This document shows, one piece after another, positions 8,302 to 16,592 of a stretch of 64,000 nucleotides of DNA. Within the stretch, counting starts at the first letter, position 1. Each line of letters opens with the position of its first letter. Location of the stretch: the NCBI RefSeq assembly GCF_002892795.1, contig NZ_PJMC01000007.1:1-64000 (forward strand), written 5' to 3'. The notes beneath the pieces were generated by a model. That model was not told where the DNA came from, ran no database searches, and was given only the letters and a program-made list of their open reading frames with translations. The stretch is from Arthrobacter sp. AFG20 (lineage in GTDB: Bacteria; Actinomycetota; Actinomycetes; Actinomycetales; Micrococcaceae). Made by a program: the position numbers and the translations under genes.

Positions 8302-8760
8302 TTGCAGCAGCTCGACGCCACCGACCGAAGGATCCTTTCCGCCTTGGACGAGGATCCGCGGCTGCCCATCATGGTCCTGTCCCAGCGGCTGGGCCTGGCC
8401 CGCGGAACAGTACAGTCGCGCCTGGAGCGGATGACGGCGTCGGGTGCCCTCCGGCCCAACAGCAGCCGTGTGCTGCCTGCAGCGCTGGGCCGCGGCGTTG
8501 CCGCCGCGGTCAGCGCCGAACTGGACCAGAGCCATCTCAACGAGGCCATCGCTGCACTGCGGGAAATCCCGGAAGTACTGGAGTGCCACGCCCCGGCTGG
8601 CGACACGGACCTGCTGATCCGGGTCGTGGCCACCAGCCCTGACGACCTGTACCGGGTTTCCGAGGAGATCCGGCTGTGCCCGGGAATCGTGCGCACGTCC
8701 ACCAGCATGTTCCTGCGCGAGGTGATTCCCTACCGGACTACGGGCCTCCTAGAGCACTGA
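8302..8760 (+). CDS. Lrp/AsnC-family transcriptional regulator
   Basis: A 152-residue DNA-binding protein: an N-terminal helix-turn-helix (residues 2-55, LDATDRRILSALDEDPRLP then VLSQRLGLARGTVQSRLERM) and a C-terminal RAM ligand-binding domain (about 65-145). These proteins sense amino acids and form octamers. The TTG at 8302 is taken as start, because AGGAA lies 9 nt upstream and the Lrp homology begins at the next residue; no ATG or GTG fits better. The target is unknown: neither neighbour is an amino-acid gene. A small CG-rich hairpin at 8771-8787 may end the transcript. Confidence 0.85.
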   Translation: MQQLDATDRRILSALDEDPRLPIMVLSQRLGLARGTVQSRLERMTASGALRPNSSRVLPAALGRGVAAAVSAELDQSHLNEAIAALREIPEVLECHAPAGDTDLLIRVVATSPDDLYRVSEEIRLCPGIVRTSTSMFLREVIPYRTTGLLEH

Positions 8761-8945
8761 CCTGGCCCCCTCGGAGCGCCGCTCCGATACTGCGCAAATC
8801 ATTGGGGAAAACTGCGGATATTCCGGCGGCTGTCCTGCGGTGGCAACTGTAACCTGATTCAGCATCTGCCGCAGCGCTGGGCACGCAGCGGGTGCATTGT
8901 TCACTCGGGGTCTCCGCCGGGGGGTCGGTCTCAATAAGGAACTCA

Positions 8946-11669
8946 ATGCGCTCTTTTTCCCGTTCAATCGCGTCGGTCACCGGCTTGCTGGTTCTCGCCG
9001 CAGGCCTCGTCTCGCTTCCTGCCGCCGCCTCGGTGGCTGCCACAGATCCTGCCGCGGGCAGCACCACACTGCCGGTGGAGTCCCCGGCGGAGCAGGAGCA
9101 CCACGGATACGAATCCGCGCCCGGTGTGCCGACGGACGGACCGCCTGCCGGGCTGGCCCTGCAGACCGAGGCGGGCGTGACCGCTCCCGTTCCAATCACG
9201 GTCAAACTCGTCGTGGCCACCCTGGTCGATAACAAGTCCGTCGTTCCGATGGCCCAGGCCGAAACGGCCGTGACAGCCTCCAGCAATTACTGGAAGGCGA
9301 TGTCCGCCGGCCGCATCTCCATGACCGTCACGGAGCGGGCCACTTGGGACTCCAAGACGGCGAGGTCGACGGACTCGTACTACGACATGATCAACAAGAT
9401 CACGAGCGAGCTGAAGTGGACCTACAGCGCGAACAAGGCGCTGGTGATCTTTGTGCCCAGCGCCACGCTCTCCGGCGGCGCCCTAGGCGCCGGCTACAGC
9501 AGCAACGGCAACAGCGGACGGGTGCTGATGCCGAAGATCAGCGGCTTTACCAGCAGCGTGATCGCGCACGAGTTCGGGCACGTCCTGGGATCCATGCACG
9601 CCGACGCCCTGCAGTGCAGCAGCGGCGTTTCGGATGTGGGCGTCACCAGCACCGGGCAGTTCACCGACTCGTCCTGCTATATCCGGGAATACGGCGACAG
9701 CACCGACCTGATGGGGCTGTCCAGCTACAGCATGCCGGTGATCAGTTCGCCGTTCTGGGAAGCCAGGGGCCTGGGCAACGGCACCGACGTCCGCGACCTC
9801 GGCGTGGCTTCCGGCGTGAAGAGCTACACGCTGAAGCCCTGGGGCGACACGAAGCTGGCCTACCGCGCGGTCAAGTTCACCGATCCGGTCAGCCGGGAGG
9901 TCTACTACCTGGAGCTCCGCCAGCCGGTCGGCTACGACGCCTACCTGGCCAGCGGGCCCGCGGGCAACCGGGGCGTAAAGGTGGTCCAGCGGGGCGGCGC
10001 CACCCCCTCGTCCTCGCTGGACCTGATGCCGTCTACCGTTCCATTCAGCGGGTACTACGCCACCAATCACACCTGGCAGGCCGGCCAGACTTTTGTAACG
10101 CACGCGGGAACACGCGTCACCATCAAATCCGTGACCTCAACGTCCGCCACAGTCACCATCGACGCCGACCCCGCCCTGCACACCAAGATCCAATTCTCGG
10201 CCGGTGATTTCAACGGGGACGGCCGGGCAGATGTCATGTCCCGCGAAGCCGACGGTTCGCTGTTGCTGCTGCCCGGCCTGGCCGGAAACAAAATCGGCCC
10301 GGCAGCAAGGCTGGGCGGCGGCTGGAATATCTTCAACACTGTGATCGGGGATGCTGACTACACAGGAGACGGTCACGCGGACGTACTCGGGCGCACCTCT
10401 GACGGTGTCCTGTGGCTATACCCAGGCAACGGACAGAGTGGCTTCCTTCCCCGCATCCGGATTGGTGCTGGCTGGCAGATATTTGAGCGTATAGTTGCGC
10501 CCGGCGACCTGACGGGCGATGGGAAACGCGACCTGGCGGGCATCAAGCCTAACGGCACGCTCTGGCTGTACCCGGGCACGGGAGCCGGCGGCTTTCCCAC
10601 AACAAAGCAGGCGGGATCCGGTTGGAACACCTTCACGGCAGTTGCACCAGCCAGCGGATTCGACGGCAACCGGGGAGGGCTGGTGGCCCGCACCAAGGAC
10701 GGGACACTTTACTTCTATCCCGGCAACGCAATCGGAGGATTCCTCGCGCCCACGCGACTCGGCGGCGGATGGGCCTCATTCAAGGACCTCATCGGAGGCA
10801 ACGACTTCAACGGGGACGCGAAGACGGACCTTCTGGTTACGACTTCAGCGGGCTCCATGACGGTGTATCCGGGCAATGAAACCGGCCGTTTTGCCACCCG
10901 AATTCCTGTGGGTACCGGCTGGGATAAGTTCCGGCAGGTGTGGGAGGCCGGTGACGCCACTGGTGACGGCATTCCCGATGTCTTCGCCCTGACAACGCAA
11001 GGCACCTTGTGGCTTCACCCCGGCAACGGTTCCGGGAGCTTCCAGCCGGCCAGGCAGCTGAATTCCGGATGGCAGACTTACGACCAGATTTTTACTGCCG
11101 GAAACTTTGACGGAGCAGGCGGTCCTGACTTGATTGCCAGGGCGGCCGACGGGGTGCTCTGGACCTACCCCACCGATGGGAAAGGCAAACTCTTTCCGAG
11201 AAAACTGCTGGCGACGTCCTTGAAGGAATTCACCCGGTTTCTTTCGCCCGGCGACTTCACGGGCGACGGCAGGAGCGATCTGCTCGCCCAGTCGGCCGAC
11301 GGCAGGCTTTGGCTCTACCCGGGCAACGGGACCGGAGGCCTCCAGGCTGCGCGATCACTCGGGTTGGGGTGGAACGCCTTCAACCAGATTGCTGCCGCCG
11401 GCGACTTCACCGGGGATGGGAAGAACGACATCATGGCCCGAACCACCGACGGCGTCCTGTGGCTCTATCCGGGTAATGGCACCGGCGGATTCCTTCCGCG
11501 CACGCAGCTCGGCAGTGCCTGGAACATGTACAAAGCAATAGCTAATGTTGGCCGCCTGGCCGGAACCAGTAGCCCCGGCATGATCGCCCTTGCACCGGAT
11601 GGGCTGCTGTGGCTTTACTCGGGCAACAGCCGGGGGAACTTCCAAGCGTCGACCCTGAACCCCCGCTGA
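8946..11669 (+). CDS. secreted metzincin zinc protease with C-terminal VCBS/FG-GAP propeller
   Basis: 907 residues, exported: a signal peptide (RSFSR, then a hydrophobic run, cleavage after about ASVA at 28-31) and a pro-region precede a protease domain. This has the metzincin motif HEFGHVLGSMH (His208, Glu209, His212, His218) and a Met-turn candidate DLMGLSS (Met257). From about residue 415 to the end there are ten repeats of 47-50 residues containing variants of DFTGDGRSDL (calcium-binding) and GVLWLYPGNG, which should form beta-propeller blades. Repeats 4, 7 and 10 have degenerate calcium loops. The likely role is digestion of extracellular protein, with the propeller binding substrate or cell surface. 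Start: ATG 8946, with AAGGA 6 nt upstream, beats an upstream in-frame ATG. It is a single-gene unit closed by the palindrome at 11688. Confidence 0.9.
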   Translation: MRSFSRSIASVTGLLVLAAGLVSLPAAASVAATDPAAGSTTLPVESPAEQEHHGYESAPGVPTDGPPAGLALQTEAGVTAPVPITVKLVVATLVDNKSVVPMAQAETAVTASSNYWKAMSAGRISMTVTERATWDSKTARSTDSYYDMINKITSELKWTYSANKALVIFVPSATLSGGALGAGYSSNGNSGRVLMPKISGFTSSVIAHEFGHVLGSMHADALQCSSGVSDVGVTSTGQFTDSSCYIREYGDSTDLMGLSSYSMPVISSPFWEARGLGNGTDVRDLGVASGVKSYTLKPWGDTKLAYRAVKFTDPVSREVYYLELRQPVGYDAYLASGPAGNRGVKVVQRGGATPSSSLDLMPSTVPFSGYYATNHTWQAGQTFVTHAGTRVTIKSVTSTSATVTIDADPALHTKIQFSAGDFNGDGRADVMSREADGSLLLLPGLAGNKIGPAARLGGGWNIFNTVIGDADYTGDGHADVLGRTSDGVLWLYPGNGQSGFLPRIRIGAGWQIFERIVAPGDLTGDGKRDLAGIKPNGTLWLYPGTGAGGFPTTKQAGSGWNTFTAVAPASGFDGNRGGLVARTKDGTLYFYPGNAIGGFLAPTRLGGGWASFKDLIGGNDFNGDAKTDLLVTTSAGSMTVYPGNETGRFATRIPVGTGWDKFRQVWEAGDATGDGIPDVFALTTQGTLWLHPGNGSGSFQPARQLNSGWQTYDQIFTAGNFDGAGGPDLIARAADGVLWTYPTDGKGKLFPRKLLATSLKEFTRFLSPGDFTGDGRSDLLAQSADGRLWLYPGNGTGGLQAARSLGLGWNAFNQIAAAGDFTGDGKNDIMARTTDGVLWLYPGNGTGGFLPRTQLGSAWNMYKAIANVGRLAGTSSPGMIALAPDGLLWLYSGNSRGNFQASTLNPR

Positions 11670-11687
11670 GCAGGGGAGACAGTTACA

Positions 11688-11749
11688 CGCGAACGGACAT
11701 TTGGGGCCCCTGATCCACTCGGATCCGGGGCCCCAAATGTCCGTTCGCG
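11688..11749. repeat. 62-nt palindromic repeat, family 1, copy B
   Basis: Perfect 23-bp arms at 11688-11710 and 11727-11749 carry the same end as copy A (GCGAACGGACA), then GGGGCCCC; the loop has its own GATCC/GGATC pairing. Here it lies between convergent genes and could act as a bidirectional terminator. Confidence 0.8.
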
Positions 11750-11793
11750 CCAGTGGAATGTTGGCGCTCGGGGACGACGGCGGCCGGGCCTCG

Positions 11794-12249
11794 TCAGACC
11801 GGCGGCCCTGCATTGGACTTGAGGTTCTTCATGACCAGGGTTGAGGTCAGCCGTTCGACGCCCGGCAGGACCGTCAGCTCACTGTCGTAGAAACGCTGGT
11901 AGGAGGGCAGGTCCGCCGCGATCACCTTGAGCAGGTAGTCCGGGGAACCGAAGAGCCGCTGCGCCTCCACGATGTTCGGATTCTCCGCCACCCGGTTCTC
12001 GAAGATCTCCATGGTGGGGCGGTCCACCTGCCGGAGCGTCACGAACACAATCGCCTCAAAACCAAGCCCGACGGCGGCCGGGTCAATGTCCGCTTTATAG
12101 CCCCGGATCACGCCGGACTGCTCTAGATCCCGGAGCCGGCGGTGGCAGGGGGCCACGGTGAGTCCCACCTTGGCGGCCAGCGCCGTGGCAGTCATTCTGC
12201 CGTCTTCTTTGAGGTAGCGCAAAATGCTTCTGTCGATATGGTCAATCAC
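11794..12249 (-). CDS. Lrp/AsnC-family regulator, divergent from a LysE exporter
   Basis: A 151-residue Lrp-type protein: HTH (HIDRSILRYLKEDGRMT, LAAKVGLTVAPCHRRLRDLE) and a RAM effector domain from about residue 65. It is transcribed away from a LysE-family amino-acid exporter with a 104-bp gap, the usual arrangement for a regulator that senses the exported amino acid and activates the exporter. The GTG start at 12249 has TAAGAT at 12256-12261, 6 nt upstream, and no ribosome binding site, so a leaderless message is likely. The control of the neighbour is inferred from position. Confidence 0.9.
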   Translation of the reverse strand: MIDHIDRSILRYLKEDGRMTATALAAKVGLTVAPCHRRLRDLEQSGVIRGYKADIDPAAVGLGFEAIVFVTLRQVDRPTMEIFENRVAENPNIVEAQRLFGSPDYLLKVIAADLPSYQRFYDSELTVLPGVERLTSTLVMKNLKSNAGPPV

Positions 12250-12353
12250 GCAAGAATCTTACTCCCGGCACCGTGATCCGCGCGAAATCCGACAGCACTT
12301 CTGGCGCCAATTTGCCTAGGCTTTTCATACAGCCAAACACGCAGGAGCCCGCC

Positions 12354-13001
12354 ATGAATCCCCAGCTTTTCCTCGCCTTTATCCTGGTCGCAGCCGCCCT
12401 CGCCTGCACCCCGGGGGTGGACTGGGCCTACTCCATCACTGCGGGCCTCGGCCGCCGCAGTTTCGTGCCCGCCGTGGCGGGGCTGTGCAGCGGTTACGTG
12501 CTGCACACCGTCCTCATGGTCGCCGGGCTCGCCGCAGTCCTGGCAAGCATGCCGGGTCTGCTGGGCTGGATCACGGTGGCTGGTGCCGTCTACCTGCTGT
12601 GGCTGGGGACCGTCACCATCAGGTCATGGCGCGGGGCAAGCTTCACGGCAGCCGCCGCCGTCGGGAATCCGGGGCAGAATCAGCTGCGGTCCTTCCTCCA
12701 GGGCATGGGGACCAGCGGCATCAATCCCAAGGGCCTGCTGTTCTTCCTGGCCCTCGTGCCGCAGTTCGTCAGCGCCGACGCGCCGCTGCCCGTGCCGGTA
12801 CAGTCCGGACTGCTGGGGCTGACCTTCGTGCTGCTCGCGGCCCTCGTGTACACCTGCGTTGCCCTGCTGTCGCGGAAACTGCTGCAGTCCCGGCCGAACG
12901 CGGCCCGCCGCGTGACGCTGACCAGCGGCATCATCATGGTGCTCCTGGGCGCCGCGCTGCTCTCCGAGCAGCTGCTGCCGGCCCTGGCCCGATTTATCTA
13001 G
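12354..13001 (+). CDS. LysE-family amino-acid exporter
   Basis: A 215-residue inner-membrane protein with about six hydrophobic helices and the family signatures TPGVDWAYSITAGLGRR near residue 20 and GINPKGLLFFLALVPQF near residue 125. It exports an amino acid or derivative (basic or small neutral in studied members). The start ATG 12354 has AGGAG 8 nt upstream. An 8-bp palindrome GCCTAGGC is present in the intergenic region, but no convincing full operator is visible. The adjacent divergent Lrp gene is the probable regulator. Confidence 0.88.
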   Translation: MNPQLFLAFILVAAALACTPGVDWAYSITAGLGRRSFVPAVAGLCSGYVLHTVLMVAGLAAVLASMPGLLGWITVAGAVYLLWLGTVTIRSWRGASFTAAAAVGNPGQNQLRSFLQGMGTSGINPKGLLFFLALVPQFVSADAPLPVPVQSGLLGLTFVLLAALVYTCVALLSRKLLQSRPNAARRVTLTSGIIMVLLGAALLSEQLLPALARFI

Positions 13002-13053
13002 GGGAGGGTCCGCCCGGGACCCGGTCCGCCCAGAAGCCGGGTCGGCGGCAGGC

Positions 13054-13413
13054 TCAGACCTTCTGCTCCATGAACCACTCGGTGAAGCCCGAGGCCCGCC
13101 CGTCGGCATCGAGCCGGATCACCCACAGGTTTTCGTAGTTCGGGCGGTCATCAAGGTACGTGGTGCGGCCCTGCACGAACGCGAGGTCGCCGTCGGACCC
13201 CAGCAGCGACCATTCGAACCTCCAGTCCCCGGGCTGGTCCGCAGAGCCGATCCACCGCTCCACGATCTGTTCGCGGCCGCGCCACGGGTCGGGGTCGTAG
13301 GGCCGCGTGGCGTACACAGCATCCTCGGTAAAGAGGGCCCCGATGTCTTCTGCGTCGTTCGTGGTCCATGCCGCTACGTACTTGTCCATCCACTGCCTGA
13401 TTGGGTCAGTCAT
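13054..13413 (-). CDS. SnoaL/NTF2-like small protein
   Basis: A 119-residue protein with the pattern of the SnoaL-like NTF2 fold: an N-terminal helix (RQWMDKYVAAWTTNDAEDIGALFTEDAVY) and then alternating strands with PWRGREQIVERW and WRFEWSLLG. Members may be small enzymes or ligand binders; no catalytic set can be named here. I took the ATG at 13413, where homology begins. Upstream there is no ribosome binding site but TACAAC lies 6 nt before the ATG, close to the leaderless pattern seen elsewhere. It converges on the LysE gene. Confidence 0.75.
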   Translation of the reverse strand: MTDPIRQWMDKYVAAWTTNDAEDIGALFTEDAVYATRPYDPDPWRGREQIVERWIGSADQPGDWRFEWSLLGSDGDLAFVQGRTTYLDDRPNYENLWVIRLDADGRASGFTEWFMEQKV

Positions 13414-13474
13414 GGGTCCGTTGTATCGCGGCCCCGCACTACCCACAAGAGGCTTCCGCCCACAGGAGCCCGCC

Positions 13475-14437
13475 TCAGTCCCCGCCGAACTGCTTCCACT
13501 TCTGTTCCCACGCCCGGCGCGCTTCGATGTCCTTGCGGATGACCTCGAAGGTTTCGAGCTCCGCCTGTTTGCCCCGCTGCCAGTCCCGCGGATTGAGGGA
13601 CTTCCGGCCGTTGTCCAGCAGTATCAGGGCACGGTCGGTCAGGGCGTCGTTGCGCAGCGACATGCTGGTCTTCTGCCGCCGCAGGACTTCCTTGAGTGCC
13701 TGCTGGGCCTGGCTGTACGCGCCGAGCCGGCGGAGGGAGCGCGCCCGGACCAGGAGCAGCGCCGCGGAGAGGTCGTCGGCGTTCAGCAGGCCCTCCGTCC
13801 AGACCACCACCTCCTGGTCCCTGCCCAGGGCGGCAGCGAGTGCGCACCTCGCCAGTGCGGTGGGCAACGATGGCGGCAGCCTGACCAGTGTTTCAAATGC
13901 CGCCTCGGTCTGGCCCGTTTCCCGGAGGGAATGGGAGAGCGCAAGGAATACCGACTCCTCGCTGAACAGCACCGGCACCACGATGCGTTCGGCCACCTCC
14001 ACACGGGTGACCACGTGCGTGAGGTAATTGGCGGCGAACTGGTTCGCCTCGTCGTCGTTCCTGATGGAAAGCCCGCGCTGCAGTAGCTCCGCGGCCCGCA
14101 GGTAACCGCCCTGCTTGTAGGCGAGGAGACCGGCCATCACGCAGCAGAGCCCGGCCCAGCCTGGATAGGCGCGGCCGGCGGCGATGAGCCGGTTGGGGTC
14201 GGTGTTGGAGAAGATGGCGTCGTACACGGTCCTGGCAGCTTTGCCGGGCAGCAACTTGAGCCGCGGAACGCTGCCGTCCACGCTGATCCGGGAGTCCCCT
14301 CCCCCGAGCACGCCGTGGATCAGCCCGCCCATGCCCTCGGCTATTTCCCGTACCGGGGTGCGGACCCTGCCGCCGCCGAAGGGGGTCAGGTCGCGCGTGT
14401 CGCGGTAGATCGGTCCTGAAAACTGCCCCGCGCTCAT
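13475..14437 (-). CDS. hypothetical TPR-like helical protein
   Basis: A 320-residue soluble protein without signal peptide or membrane helix. The N-terminal 80 residues carry a Gly-rich FGGGRVRTPVREI segment. Residues about 85-290 are Ala/Leu-rich helices in pairs (AGLLAYKQGGYLRAAELLQRGL; FLALSHSLRETGQTEAAFETL; RSLRRLGAYSQAQQALKEVL) spaced like tetratricopeptide repeats, so a scaffold or adaptor role is likely. The C-terminus is highly charged (ARRAWEQKWKQ). It has TAGCAT 6 nt before the ATG. It starts 26 bp after the DUF456 gene, so the two may share a transcript. The specific function is unknown. Confidence 0.75.
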   Translation of the reverse strand: MSAGQFSGPIYRDTRDLTPFGGGRVRTPVREIAEGMGGLIHGVLGGGDSRISVDGSVPRLKLLPGKAARTVYDAIFSNTDPNRLIAAGRAYPGWAGLCCVMAGLLAYKQGGYLRAAELLQRGLSIRNDDEANQFAANYLTHVVTRVEVAERIVVPVLFSEESVFLALSHSLRETGQTEAAFETLVRLPPSLPTALARCALAAALGRDQEVVVWTEGLLNADDLSAALLLVRARSLRRLGAYSQAQQALKEVLRRQKTSMSLRNDALTDRALILLDNGRKSLNPRDWQRGKQAELETFEVIRKDIEARRAWEQKWKQFGGD

Positions 14438-14463
14438 TCCTCCATGCTAACGGCGGGCCGGAA

Positions 14464-14967
14464 CTACGCCGAAGCGGCACCCACCCACACGCCCACCACC
14501 CAGGTGCTGGCCGCGAGGCAGGCCAGGCCGAACTCCACGAGCATTCCCAGCCCGGTGGCTTTCAGGGCCGCCCAGCTGGAGGTCAGCGCTGCCCGGAAGT
14601 TTCGCGTGCGCTGGACTTCGCTGAGCAGCAGCCCGGCGGCAAAGCCAACGAACAGGCCCACCACGGGAATGACGAACATGCCGGCGATACCCAGCACCAC
14701 CCCGACGGCGACGCTCCGGTTGGGAATCCGGTGCTCCTTCAGCTTGCGGCCGGCGAGGACGGCGCTGGCCGCCATGCCTGCCAACACAAACACCATGCCC
14801 ACGGCGAAAACCACCCAGCCGGTCACGCCCTCGCCGCCCCAGATTGCCCACGCCAACAGGCTCAGACCGATGAGGAAACTGCCGGGCAGGACAGGGATGA
14901 CGGTGCCGGCAACGCCAACCAGGATTGCCAGGCCGCAGAGGACGGTCACGAGCGTTTGGGCGTTCAT
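14464..14967 (-). CDS. DUF456-domain membrane protein
   Basis: A 167-residue membrane protein with about five hydrophobic segments and glycine-rich helices (GVAGTVIPVLPGSFLIGLSLLAW; VAVGVVLGIAGMFVIPVVGLFVGFAAG), matching the DUF456 family of small bacterial membrane proteins of unknown function. The ATG at 14967 has TAGACT 6 nt upstream (14974-14979) and no ribosome binding site, suggesting a leaderless start. It is followed by the TPR-like gene after 26 bp in the same direction. Confidence 0.82.
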   Translation of the reverse strand: MNAQTLVTVLCGLAILVGVAGTVIPVLPGSFLIGLSLLAWAIWGGEGVTGWVVFAVGMVFVLAGMAASAVLAGRKLKEHRIPNRSVAVGVVLGIAGMFVIPVVGLFVGFAAGLLLSEVQRTRNFRAALTSSWAALKATGLGMLVEFGLACLAASTWVVGVWVGAASA

Positions 14968-15033
14968 GCCCCCAGTCTAGGGCGGGGCAGCCCGGGGCTT
15001 GGTCCGCGGAACGCGGACTTTGCCGGGAACGAC

Positions 15034-15071
15034 GACGGCGGCGCCTCCCCAGCACGGGAGGCACCGCCGTC
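15034..15071 (-). terminator. hairpin downstream of malic enzyme
   Basis: Arms 15034-15049 and 15056-15071 pair at 15 of 16 positions around the loop CAGCAC, 23 bp after the malic enzyme stop codon. Strong GC stem without a clear T-run. Confidence 0.6.
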
Positions 15072-15094
15072 GGGCTCTAGTGAGCCCTGCGCCT

Positions 15095-16300
15095 TTAGTT
15101 AGCTTCGGCTTCGACCGCCGCGGCAACAGCGGCCGTGACGGCCGGCGCCACGCGCGGGTCCAGCGGGCTGGGCACAATGTAGGACGCGGACAGCTTGTCA
15201 TCGGCCAGTTCAGCAATGGCGCGGGCCGCGGCGACCTTCATCGCGGGCGTGATGCGGCGTGCACCGGCGTCCAGGGCGCCGCGGAAAATGCCGGGGAACG
15301 CCAGGACGTTGTTGATCTGGTTGGGGAAGTCGCTGCGGCCGGTGGCCACCACTGCGGCGTACTTGGAGGCGACCTCGGGCAGGACTTCGGGGTCCGGGTT
15401 AGACAGTGCGAACACGATGGAGCTGTGGTTCATCAGCTTCAGGTGCTCCTCGTCCAGCTTGGAGGAGGAAACACCGACGAAGACGTCAGCGCCCAGCAGG
15501 GCTTCCCCGGGGCCGCCTGCAATGCCGCGCGGGTTGCTGCGCTGCGCCATCTGGGCCTTCTTGCTGGCGGGATCGGCGGCGATGTCGGCACGCTCGGAGT
15601 TGATCACGCCGCGGGAATCCAGCAGCACCACGTCCTCGATGCCCGCGGTGAGCAGGATTTCGGCGATGGCAATGCCCGCGGCGCCGGCACCGGAGATCAC
15701 CACGCGGAGCTCCTCGAACCCGCGGCCGGTGACCTTGGCTGCGCCGGTCAGCGCGGCGAGGACCACGACGGCGGTGCCGTGCTGGTCATCGTGCATGACG
15801 GGGCAGTCCAGGGCTTCAATGAGCTTTTCTTCCAGCTCGAAGCAGCGCGGGGCGGCGATGTCCTCGAGGTTGACGGCGCCGAAGCTGGGGCGCAGCCGGA
15901 CGAGGGTTTCCACGATCTCGTCCACATCGGTGGTGTTGAGGACCAGCGGGATGGAGTCCAGCTCGCCGAAGGCCTTGAAGAGGGCGGACTTGCCCTCCAT
16001 GACGGGCAGCGAGGCGCTGGGGCCGATGTTTCCCAGTCCGAGAACGGCCGTGCCGTCGCTGACGACGGCCACGAGGCGCTGGGCCCAGGTGTGGCTCTTG
16101 GCGAGTTCCGGGTCAGCGTGGATGGCCCGGCTGACCTGGGCAACGCCGGGCGTGTAGGCGATGGAAAGGTCCCGCTTGTTGCTGAGGGGGACGGTGCTGG
16201 CGATGGAAAGCTTGCCGCCCTCGTGGGCAGCGAAAATTTCCTGGTCAGTCAGCTCTGCGGCTGCGCTGGTGTCATTGGTAGCGATAGTTTCAGTGGACAC
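15095..16300 (-). CDS. NAD(P)-dependent malic enzyme
   Basis: A 401-residue cytosolic enzyme that oxidatively decarboxylates L-malate to pyruvate. Recognisable parts: the N-terminal malic domain with SIAYTPGVAQVSRAI and GNIGPSASLPVMEGK, the metal/catalytic block CPVMHDDQHGTAVV (about residue 175), and a Rossmann NAD(P) domain beginning VVISGAGAAGIAIAE (about 205). The length fits the short bacterial form without a phosphotransacetylase extension. The GTG at 16300 is chosen as start, because AGGAG lies 8 nt upstream; the longer open frame lacks homology and a binding site. A 16-bp palindrome lies about 280 bp upstream, at 16577. Cofactor preference cannot be read reliably. Confidence 0.92.
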   Translation of the reverse strand: MSTETIATNDTSAAAELTDQEIFAAHEGGKLSIASTVPLSNKRDLSIAYTPGVAQVSRAIHADPELAKSHTWAQRLVAVVSDGTAVLGLGNIGPSASLPVMEGKSALFKAFGELDSIPLVLNTTDVDEIVETLVRLRPSFGAVNLEDIAAPRCFELEEKLIEALDCPVMHDDQHGTAVVVLAALTGAAKVTGRGFEELRVVISGAGAAGIAIAEILLTAGIEDVVLLDSRGVINSERADIAADPASKKAQMAQRSNPRGIAGGPGEALLGADVFVGVSSSKLDEEHLKLMNHSSIVFALSNPDPEVLPEVASKYAAVVATGRSDFPNQINNVLAFPGIFRGALDAGARRITPAMKVAAARAIAELADDKLSASYIVPSPLDPRVAPAVTAAVAAAVEAEAN

Positions 16301-16576
16301 GTCGTTGTCTCCTGTGGCTAGCCGTGGGCGCACGGCACAGTATGGCTCAAGCATTCGAGGCTCAAGATGGTCAGATACGCGCTTCCGCTGACGGCCCAAA
16401 GGTGGCGGGTTCCGTCAGAAAGCCAGTGGAGCTGGTGGGTGCTGGCCACTCCGCTACTGCCATGTTAGACAGGACAAAGGCCCGCCTCCTGCCATTTCGG
16501 ACCTGTTGGACCGAACGGAACGCACTTAAAGCTGATTTGTGGCCCACTTCACCGCTTTCGCACCTTTTATGACGCC

Positions 16577-16592
16577 ACCGGTCTAGACCGGT
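16577..16592. promoter_or_regulatory. 16-bp perfect palindrome, possible operator
   Basis: ACCGGTCTAGACCGGT at 16577-16592 is fully self-complementary and touches the stop codon of the TetR gene. The 3' ten bases recur at 16703-16712 inside that gene. It lies in the 291-bp gap in front of malic enzyme and could bind the TetR protein, but no data in the window shows this. Confidence 0.4.

Noticed and set aside
13410..13847. Minus-strand open frame inside the TPR-like gene
   Set aside because: Out-of-frame shadow with Arg/Gly/Pro bias; the 320-residue frame has better composition and a -10 box.
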